Notes under the pieces: generated by a model
Told to the model about the DNA's origin: nothing
The model's input: the letters and a program-made list of their open reading frames with translations, nothing else
Databases searched by the model: none
Made by a program: the position numbers and the translations under genes
Assembly: GCF_025141175.1 (NCBI RefSeq)
Contig: NZ_CP081155.1
Location: 2,137,001 to 2,201,000, forward strand
Reading direction: 5' to 3'
DNA length: 64,000 nt
Source of the DNA: Jannaschia sp. M317
GTDB taxonomy: Bacteria > Pseudomonadota > Alphaproteobacteria > Rhodobacterales > Rhodobacteraceae
In this document: in pieces, positions 44,023 through 50,300 of the stretch
Numbering within the stretch: the stretch's first letter is position 1
Layout: the number at the start of each line of letters is the position of its first letter

Positions 44023-45174
44023 TCAGGCGTCGTGGACGTAGTATTTGCCCTGCGTGCCCGCGGCCTCTTCCATCATGTCGAAGGCCTCCATCGAGCCTGC
44101 GAGGTCGACTTTGAACTCGTCCCATTCGGACCGTTGGTAGCCGCCGGCGTCCTTCCATTCGGCCAGCTGATCGTCGCTGAGCGAGTGGAACTCGACCCCG
44201 GCCTTGACCAGTTCGGCCATGGCATAGGCCCGCGCCGAGGGCACCTTGGCCAGGTTCTGGTGCGCGGTCATCTCCGAGCCCCACATGATGCCTTCCTGCA
44301 CGTCGGCGGGCATCGAGTTGAACCATTCCAGGTTGCACGAATAGACCTGACTGTCCGGCACCGCCTGGGTGAAAGTCACGTGGCTCAGGATATCCTTGAA
44401 GCCGAACACGAACAGCGCGCCGACCGACGGATCGAGGGCGTCGGCCACGCCCTGCTGGATCGCCGAGGGCGTTTCCCCCCAGGCCACCGGCGTCGGGTTG
44501 GCGCCGACCATGCGGTAATACTGCTGCAACATCGCGGAACCGGGCACGCGGAACTTCACGCCGCTCAGGTCGCCCGGTGTCAGAACCGCACCTGCTCCGC
44601 CTTTGCGCACGGCCACGACGCGCGGGTCGATATTGACGTAGAACAGGGGCTTGAAACCGTTTTCTTCGATCTTGGGCGTGACGTTCGAATTCCAGAAATC
44701 CGAGGTCACGAGGTTGGTGAACCGCTGATTGGACCCGCAAAGGTAGGGCATGTTGATCAGGTCGACCGTCGAGGCAAACGGCGCGAAGTTCGACAACGAA
44801 TGCTGCGCCGCCTGGATCGTGCCGCCCTGGACGGCCTGCACCAATGCGCCACCCGCGCCCAGCTGTCCGCCGGGGGCCAGCTTGACATAGACCTTGCCGT
44901 TGGTGGCGTTCTGGATGTTCTCCTTCAGGTCCAGCTGCATGATCGGATAGCTGCGCGACGCGCCCAGCACATAGGCCGTGGCGATCGTCATCTTGTGCTC
45001 TGCGGCGTTCTCGCGCTCGCGCTCCTCGTTGGCGGCTTGCGCGGCGGCCTCCGTGGACCAGAGCGTGCCGGCGGCTCCGGCGACGACTGCGGCGGTGAAC
45101 CCGGTCGTGGACGCGATCTTCAGAAAGTTGCGGCGCTCGACCGAGGCCAGCTCCGTGCGGTCTTTAGTATCCAT
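44023..45174 (-). CDS. TRAP transporter substrate-binding protein (DctP family), Tat-exported
   Basis: 383 residues from the ATG at 45172-45174, which has GGGAGGAGA upstream. The signal contains a twin-arginine motif, VERRNFLKIASTTG, so export is probably by Tat. After a charged spacer the DctP fold opens at KMTIATAYVLG. LSGVKFRVPGSAMLQQYYRMVGANPTPVAW contains the conserved Arg that usually holds a carboxylate, here possibly a sulfonate. It supplies substrate to the DctQM pair and is the second gene of the operon. Confidence 0.9.
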   Translation of the reverse strand: MDTKDRTELASVERRNFLKIASTTGFTAAVVAGAAGTLWSTEAAAQAANEERERENAAEHKMTIATAYVLGASRSYPIMQLDLKENIQNATNGKVYVKLAPGGQLGAGGALVQAVQGGTIQAAQHSLSNFAPFASTVDLINMPYLCGSNQRFTNLVTSDFWNSNVTPKIEENGFKPLFYVNIDPRVVAVRKGGAGAVLTPGDLSGVKFRVPGSAMLQQYYRMVGANPTPVAWGETPSAIQQGVADALDPSVGALFVFGFKDILSHVTFTQAVPDSQVYSCNLEWFNSMPADVQEGIMWGSEMTAHQNLAKVPSARAYAMAELVKAGVEFHSLSDDQLAEWKDAGGYQRSEWDEFKVDLAGSMEAFDMMEEAAGTQGKYYVHDA

Positions 45175-45194
45175 TTGGTCTCCTCCCATGAAAC

Positions 45195-45383
45195 CTATTG
45201 GCTGCCGTCCTCCTGCGACCGGTCAGCCTCCTTCTTCAGGATCGCAACGACGAAAAGCAGCGACGCGACGAACAGGACCAACATCTCTCCGACGTCCCCA
45301 AGGAACGCATTGTTCGCAAAAGCCCCGAGCGCCACGTTCAGAAAGAACAGGGCGAACACGATGAATGAGCCGATGAGAAACAC
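45195..45383 (-). CDS. Small two-helix membrane protein at the head of the DHPS operon
   Basis: 62 residues if started at the GTG at 45381-45383, chosen because GGAGG lies 7 bp upstream; an in-frame TTG at 45413 would add ten polar residues. Two hydrophobic helices (VFALFFLNVALGAFA near 8-23 and MLVLFVASLLFVVAIL near 33-48) are followed by an acidic, charged tail (KKEADRSQEDGSQ). I do not recognise the family. It lies 20 bp upstream of the binding-protein gene and downstream of the triple operator, so it is co-regulated with the transporter and may be an accessory subunit. Confidence 0.65.
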   Translation of the reverse strand: MFLIGSFIVFALFFLNVALGAFANNAFLGDVGEMLVLFVASLLFVVAILKKEADRSQEDGSQ

Positions 45384-45417
45384 GGGCGAGCCTCCAACTC
45401 TGTCTGATCCCAAGAAT

Positions 45418-45480
45418 ACTGTAAGCGCTTACAGTCGATTCTTGCAAGCGCTTACAGTCACGATCTGCAAGGGCTTGCAG
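45418..45480. promoter_or_regulatory. Three LacI-type operators on a 23-bp period, with candidate minus-strand promoter
   Basis: Operator 1 CTGTAAGCGCTTACAG (45419-45434) is a perfect 16-bp palindrome. Operator 2 TTGCAAGCGCTTACAG (45442-45457) shares its AAGCGCTT core. Operator 3 CTGCAAGGGCTTGCAG (45465-45480) has perfect 7-bp arms around GG. Their centres are exactly 23 bp apart. A possible minus-strand -35 TTGCAA (45442-45447) and -10 TACAGT (45418-45423) with an 18-bp spacer lie inside operators 2 and 1, so repressor binding would block the DHPS operon promoter. Confidence 0.75.
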
Positions 45481-45547
45481 AAACAGGGCTGCGGGGCCTT
45501 GTTCTAGGCAGTATGATCGGACCAACCGTCCAGAGGACCCGCCGCAG

Positions 45548-46570
45548 ATGTTTGTGCCGCCACCGATTCCCACGCTCGAAGATGTTGCCCGCGTGGCTGG
45601 CGTGTCGACCGCGACGGTCTCGCGCTGTCTCAATGGCAAGGGCATGGTGTCGGCCAAGTCGCGCGACAAGGTGATGCAGGCGGTCGAGGCGCTAGGCTAC
45701 ACGCCCAACTTCGGGGCCCGCGCCATGGCCGCCAAGCGCACCCATACGATCGGCGCCGTGATCCCGACGATGGAAAACGCCATCTTCGCGCGTGGACTTC
45801 AGGCGTTTCAGGAAACGCTGCACGGGCACGGCTACAACCTGCTGCTGTCCAGCAGCGCCTACCGCCCGGAATTGGAAGCAGAGCAGATCCGCGCCCTGAT
45901 TGCGCGCGGGGCCGATGGTCTGCTGCTGATCGGCTATGCACGAGACGCGGCGGTCTACGACATGCTGTCGCGCCGGGGGATTCCCACCATGCTGGCCTGG
46001 GCGTCCCTTCCGGATAGTCCGCATCCCTCGGTGGGCTTCGACAATCGCGGCTCCATGCGGCACCTGGCGGATGCTGTGCTGGGGCTGGGGCACCGGCGCA
46101 TGGCCGTGATTTCCGGCATCGTTGCGGGCAATGACCGCGCGGCCTGCCGTCTTGCGGGCATTCGCGACAGCTGGACGGCCCATGGCTTCGACCTTGCCGA
46201 TCTGGCCGTGATCGAGACGCCCTATGGCGTCGAAAACGGGGCCGCTGCGCTGGCTCAGCATATGCAGGCTGCGACCCCGCCCAGTGTCGTGATGTGCGGC
46301 AATGATGTTCTGGCTGCGGGCGCGATTGCGCGGGCGCGCGACATGGGGCTGGATCTGCCGGGGGATCTGTCGATCACCGGGTTCGACGACATTGAACTTG
46401 CGCGCCTGGTGACGCCCGCTTTGACGACGGTCCATGTTCCGCACCGCGAAATGGGCCGCACCGCCGCGCGTGAGCTTGTCAACCTGATCGAGGGGCGCTC
46501 CGGACAGACCCGGACCGAGCTTGCGGCCACTGTGGTGATGCGCTCTTCGCTGGGCCCGCCCGCGTCCTAG
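45548..46570 (+). CDS. LacI-family transcriptional regulator of the DHPS operon
   Basis: 340 residues. The N-terminal helix-turn-helix and hinge read TLEDVARVAGVSTATVSRCLNG and ARAMAAKRTHTIGAVIPT. The sugar-binding-type effector domain follows, with GFDNRGSMRHLADAVLGLGHRRMAVI and LSITGFDDIELARLVTPALTTVHVP. The recognition helix STATVSRCLN is standard for operators with a central GCGCTT-like core, as found immediately upstream. It is divergent from the HpsN operon, 164 bp away, and is the obvious local regulator. Effector presumably DHPS or a product. Confidence 0.9.
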   Translation: MFVPPPIPTLEDVARVAGVSTATVSRCLNGKGMVSAKSRDKVMQAVEALGYTPNFGARAMAAKRTHTIGAVIPTMENAIFARGLQAFQETLHGHGYNLLLSSSAYRPELEAEQIRALIARGADGLLLIGYARDAAVYDMLSRRGIPTMLAWASLPDSPHPSVGFDNRGSMRHLADAVLGLGHRRMAVISGIVAGNDRAACRLAGIRDSWTAHGFDLADLAVIETPYGVENGAAALAQHMQAATPPSVVMCGNDVLAAGAIARARDMGLDLPGDLSITGFDDIELARLVTPALTTVHVPHREMGRTAARELVNLIEGRSGQTRTELAATVVMRSSLGPPAS

Positions 46571-46730
46571 CCGCGTGGTTCCATTGCCTGCATCCCAGCC
46601 CGACGGCCTTCACGCCACCTGACCGCAACGGTTCTCGAAACGACAACGCACCGTCACGCGCGACGACACAGCACCGCGTGCAGGTTAATGTGGCAGCGGA
46701 CTACCCCGTTTCCCATTGCATGAGCCCGAG

Positions 46731-47402
46731 ATGACCGTCCCACCCCGCCTTGCCCTGATCCACGCCACGCGCCTGTCCATCGACCCGGTCGAGGATGCGG
46801 CGCGGCGGCTCTGGCCGGAGGCGGAGACGGTGTCCCTGCTGGACGAGGCCCTGTCGCGGGACCGGCAGCGGGACATCGGCCTGACGGATGCATTGTCGGA
46901 CCGGATCGGCGTGCTGGCGCGTTATGCCGAAGGGGCAGGGGCGGCGGGGATCCTGTTTACCTGCTCTGCCTTTGGTCCCGCGATCGAGGCCGCCGCCACC
47001 CGCGCCACCGTCCCCGTGCGCAAACCCAATGCCGCGATGTTCGATGCGGCTCTGGACCACGGCCCGCGCATCGTCCTGCTGCACAGCTTCGCCCCCTCGG
47101 CCCGCACCCTCCTGCCGGAGTTGGAGGCCGCGGCCCTTGCGCGTGGCGTCACGATCCAGGCCCAGGCGCGTTTCTGTCCCGATGCGATGGCGGCAAAGGC
47201 CGCAGGCGACATCGCCCGCCACGACCAGCTGATTGCGGATGCAGCGGCGGCGGTTGATGGGGCCGACGTGATCCTGCTGGCCCAATTCTCGATGGCGAGC
47301 GCGGCGCCTGCGGCGCGGGCCCGCACCGGCACGCCGATATTGACCAGCCCCGAAGCCGCCATCCTGGATATGCGCCGCCGTCTGTCGCCCGTGGGCAGTT
47401 GA
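46731..47402 (+). CDS. Asp/Glu racemase-superfamily protein
   Basis: 223 residues from the ATG at 46731 (a TTG at 46716 is in frame). The first catalytic-type cysteine is in ILFTCSAFGPAIEAA. The position of the second cysteine of true racemases reads DVILLAQFSMASAA, with no Cys, so a racemase mechanism is unlikely. Relatives with one Cys include arylmalonate decarboxylase- and maleate isomerase-like enzymes. It lies downstream of the LacI gene on the same strand, but a 160-bp gap leaves the link uncertain. Confidence 0.75.
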   Translation: MTVPPRLALIHATRLSIDPVEDAARRLWPEAETVSLLDEALSRDRQRDIGLTDALSDRIGVLARYAEGAGAAGILFTCSAFGPAIEAAATRATVPVRKPNAAMFDAALDHGPRIVLLHSFAPSARTLLPELEAAALARGVTIQAQARFCPDAMAAKAAGDIARHDQLIADAAAAVDGADVILLAQFSMASAAPAARARTGTPILTSPEAAILDMRRRLSPVGS

Positions 47403-47412
47403 CGTCCAGGTG

Positions 47413-48282
47413 TCAGGCGGGCGCGGGCAGCCAGCGCCGACCGGGACGATATTTGGTCAAGCTGATTTCCCCGTGACGACGGTCGCCCAACCGCAGGGTC
47501 GCTTCGCGCAACACTTCGATCCCGTCACCCGCATCGCGCGGCAGGGCGGCCCCGTCCAGCGGGCGGCCTACCGTCACCCGATAGGGCTGCACGTCCTTGT
47601 TCAGCGTTTCGTGGAACAAGGTGATGTCGCGCAACGTCGGGTGAACCGCGTCGAAGGCATAGAACATGGCCGAGTTGCGCGCGCAGATATGCACCGGGAT
47701 CACCGGCAGCCTGAACTTGCGCGCGATCATCGCGGCCGAGGCCATCCAGGGGCGCTCATGCAGTTGCAGGCCACGCCGTTTCGCCAGCCGCCCCGACGGA
47801 AAGATGACGCCCAGTCGCCCGGCGTCCAATGCCTCCCGTGTCAGCTTCATCGTTTCGCGGGTCTTGGCCACCGTGCGCAGATCTTCGCGCCATTCGACGG
47901 GGACGATGATGTCGGCAAACTGGGGCACGACCCGCAGGATGTCGCTGTTGGCATAGTAGAACGCATCGGGCCTGCGACGCAGCAACAGGTCGTGCAGGAT
48001 GATCCCGTCCGCAATGCCGGTCGGGTGGTTCGCCACGATCAGGGCAGGCCCGTCGGTGGGCACGTTGTCCAACCCGGTGACGGTGACGCGACGGGCGATG
48101 CGTCGCGCCAGGTCGGCCATGATCTCCGGCACGGTCTGGTCGATATAGTGCGTCCCGATCTCGACCGAGCGTTGATAGGCCAGCAGCCGGTCCAGGATGG
48201 GCCAGGCCGCGCGGGCCGGGATCGAGCCGTTGAACAGCCAGGGGGCTCGTTCGGCGATGAGGGGATCGAGACGGTCGCGCAT
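47413..48282 (-). CDS. Lysophospholipid acyltransferase-like protein (PlsC/OlsA type)
   Basis: 289 residues from the ATG at 48280-48282, with GGGAGG upstream. The acyltransferase block I motif is ANHPTGIADG, followed by block II/III-like VEWREDLRTVAKTRETM and VIFPSGRLAKRRG, and a PVIPVHICARNS block. It likely transfers an acyl chain to a lipid or hydroxy-acyl acceptor at the inner membrane. It is divergent from a secreted phosphoesterase gene, and a PHO-box-like repeat lies between them, which would fit phosphate-starvation lipid remodelling. That link is inference. Confidence 0.75.
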   Translation of the reverse strand: MRDRLDPLIAERAPWLFNGSIPARAAWPILDRLLAYQRSVEIGTHYIDQTVPEIMADLARRIARRVTVTGLDNVPTDGPALIVANHPTGIADGIILHDLLLRRRPDAFYYANSDILRVVPQFADIIVPVEWREDLRTVAKTRETMKLTREALDAGRLGVIFPSGRLAKRRGLQLHERPWMASAAMIARKFRLPVIPVHICARNSAMFYAFDAVHPTLRDITLFHETLNKDVQPYRVTVGRPLDGAALPRDAGDGIEVLREATLRLGDRRHGEISLTKYRPGRRWLPAPA

Positions 48283-48420
48283 GGTGCCTCCCACCACAGA
48301 GGTATGACGGGCGTGTGACGCCGCGTCCTTTCTCTGCTCATCTAGGTGGCAGGGTAGGGCAATTCCACTCAAAACGCCATCCGCGACCGGGCGGGCGGGG
48401 GCCCGCTTGGCGTTGGCGGA

Positions 48421-48460
48421 TCGTCACCGAAGCGTCACGCCCAGGTGATCCGCGCGTCAC
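48421..48460. promoter_or_regulatory. Candidate PHO box with third half-site
   Basis: TCGTCAC (48421) and GCGTCAC (48432) start 11 bp apart, the direct-repeat geometry of PhoB sites. A third GCGTCAC (48454) starts 22 bp further, in phase. The block is ~50-90 bp upstream of the secreted phosphoesterase ATG and ~140 bp from the divergent acyltransferase start. The match to the CTGTCAT-type consensus is partial. Confidence 0.5.
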
Positions 48461-48508
48461 GCTTTGGCGGTCTGACACGCGCATCGACCCTCAAACCCCG
48501 GAGCCCCC

Positions 48509-49444
48509 ATGCGCCCCCTTTTCCTGTCTGCCCTGACCGTCCTCGCCAGCCCGGCCCTGGCGGAACCCTTTGCCATCGTTGCCCTGGGCGATGCGCCCTA
48601 TGGGGATCCGGCCGAGGTCTATGCCCCCTTCGAGACGCTGATCGACACGATCAACGCCACTGCGCCCGATCTGGTGCTGCATGTGGGCGACACGAAATCC
48701 GGCGGGACCGAATGCTCCGACCAGATGCTGGACGATCAACTGGCCTTTCTGAACCGGTTCGCCGCGCCCACGCTCTATGCGCCGGGTGACAACGAATGGA
48801 CCGACTGCCACCGCGCCAAGGCGGGCGGTTTTGATCCGCTCGACCGTCTGGACCGGATCCGTCAGACCTATTTCGCCGCGCCCGAAACCAGCTTTGGCAT
48901 GGCCCATGTCACCGTCGAAAGCCAGGCCGACGCAGGCTACCCCGAGAACGCGCGCCTGATGCACAAGGACGTCATGGTGATGACCGCCCATGTCGTCGGG
49001 TCCAACAACAACTTCGAGGTGCGCGACCCCGCCGCCGTGGCCGAATTCTTTGCCCGCGACGCAGCCAATGTCACCTGGTTGCGCGACAGCTTTGCCGCCG
49101 CGCAGGAGGCCGAGGCGCTGGTGCTGGCAATTCATGCCGACATGTTCGAATTCGACTTTGGCCCCGCCTGGTCGCCCGAAGGCTGGCTGCGCCACTCCGG
49201 CTTCCAGAATTTCGGACCCGCGCTGATCGAAGAGGCGGCGGCCTTCGGCAAGCCTGTGCTGCTGATCTACGGCGACAGCCACCGGTTTCGACAGTCCCGG
49301 CCCTTTGCCGACGGCGCGCCGAACCTGATGGCGGTCGAGGTGCCTGGCGCCGCGAACATGCACGCCCTGACGATCGGCGTGGATACGGATGCACCAGGTA
49401 TCTTCAGCGTCTCGCTGCTGCGGAACCCGGCGCTGGACGGATAA
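48509..49444 (+). CDS. Secreted calcineurin-like metallophosphoesterase
   Basis: 311 residues with a signal peptide (MRPLFLSALTVLASPALA). Metallophosphoesterase motifs are in order: ALGDAPYGD (D), HVGDTKSGG (GD), APGDNEWTDC (GDNE) and IYGDSHRF (G-D-x-H variant). Cysteines in ECSD and TDCHR could form a periplasmic disulfide. It probably releases phosphate from extracellular organic phosphates. The upstream repeat resembles a PHO box, consistent with that role. Confidence 0.82.
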   Translation: MRPLFLSALTVLASPALAEPFAIVALGDAPYGDPAEVYAPFETLIDTINATAPDLVLHVGDTKSGGTECSDQMLDDQLAFLNRFAAPTLYAPGDNEWTDCHRAKAGGFDPLDRLDRIRQTYFAAPETSFGMAHVTVESQADAGYPENARLMHKDVMVMTAHVVGSNNNFEVRDPAAVAEFFARDAANVTWLRDSFAAAQEAEALVLAIHADMFEFDFGPAWSPEGWLRHSGFQNFGPALIEEAAAFGKPVLLIYGDSHRFRQSRPFADGAPNLMAVEVPGAANMHALTIGVDTDAPGIFSVSLLRNPALDG

Positions 49445-49476
49445 TGTGCGGGCGGCGCGGGGCCTTCTCCGCGCCG

Positions 49477-50208
49477 CTACCGACCGCCCGAGACGTCCAG
49501 CACGCTATCGGTGACATAGCTGGCGTGATCGCTCAGCAGCCAGAGCACGGCGCGCGCCACTTCGTCCGCCGTGCCCGCGCGGCGCATCGGCAGGCTGGGG
49601 GCCAGGCGGTCGACGCGATCCGGCTCTCCGCCCTTGGCGTGGATATCCGTGGCGATGATGCCCGGCCGAACGGCGGTGACGCGAATGCCACGCGGGGCAA
49701 GTTCCTGCGCCAACCCCTTGGAGAAGACCTCCAGCCCGCCCTTGGTCGCGGCGTAGTCGACGTATTGGTTCGGGCTGCCGAACTTTGCCGCCACGGACGA
49801 GATGTTGACGATGGCCGCCCCCTCGTGCATCCGCCGCGCCGCCTGACCGGCGACCAACATCGGTGACGTCAGGTTCACCGCCACGATCCGCGCAACCCGG
49901 GCGGCGGTGAATTCGGTGACTGGCTGCGCCCGGTCCAACACGCCCGCGTTGTTGACCAACCCATCCAGACGATCATGGGCCGCATCGAACTGTGCGAACA
50001 GGTCGGTGACCGTCTCAGGATCACTCAGGTCCGAGCGGAGCAGAGAGACCCGCGCGCCCCTGGCCCGCGCGGCCAGGGCGGTGGCTTCGACCCCGGCCCG
50101 GTTGCCGTTGTAGTGCAGCGCCAGATCGTGATCTGAGGCGGCCATCACGGCAGTCGCGGCCCCGATCCCCGAGGAGGCGCCCGTGATCAGCAGGGTCTTC
50201 CGGGTCAT
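49477..50208 (-). CDS. SDR-family oxidoreductase
   Basis: 243 residues from the ATG at 50206-50208 (GGGAC upstream). Classical SDR features: ITGASSGIGAATA, NNAGVLD, catalytic Ser in NISSVAAKFG, Tyr/Lys in YAATKGG and the C-terminal DVSGGR. It resembles glucose 1-dehydrogenase / 3-oxoacyl-ACP reductase-like members. A twin palindrome lies just upstream of it, between this gene and pepN. Substrate unknown. Confidence 0.82.
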   Translation of the reverse strand: MTRKTLLITGASSGIGAATAVMAASDHDLALHYNGNRAGVEATALAARARGARVSLLRSDLSDPETVTDLFAQFDAAHDRLDGLVNNAGVLDRAQPVTEFTAARVARIVAVNLTSPMLVAGQAARRMHEGAAIVNISSVAAKFGSPNQYVDYAATKGGLEVFSKGLAQELAPRGIRVTAVRPGIIATDIHAKGGEPDRVDRLAPSLPMRRAGTADEVARAVLWLLSDHASYVTDSVLDVSGGR

Positions 50209-50237
50209 GTCTGTCCCTTTCGGTTGCGGCCGGGCGG

Positions 50238-50281
50238 TCAAATCCTTGGAAGGATTTGATCAATTTCTTCCAAGAAATTGA
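50238..50281. repeat. Abutting pair of 22-nt palindromes
   Basis: TCAAATCCTT-gg-AAGGATTTGA (50238-50259) is followed with no gap by TCAATTTCTT-cc-AAGAAATTGA (50260-50281). Each forms a perfect 10-bp stem with a two-base centre, and the centres CTTGGAAG and CTTCCAAG are complementary to each other. The AT-rich block lies 19 bp downstream of the pepN stop, so it can fold at the end of the pepN transcript. Confidence 0.6.
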
Positions 50282-50300
50282 CCCGGTCGAGGGGGCGGTG

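Noticed and set aside
40809..44114. Very long plus-strand open frame (about 1100 codons) antisense to the DHPS operon
   Set aside because: It is the mirror of well-supported minus-strand genes. High GC content at third codon positions keeps the opposite strand open, and the translation is His/Arg/Gly/Gln-rich with no domain.
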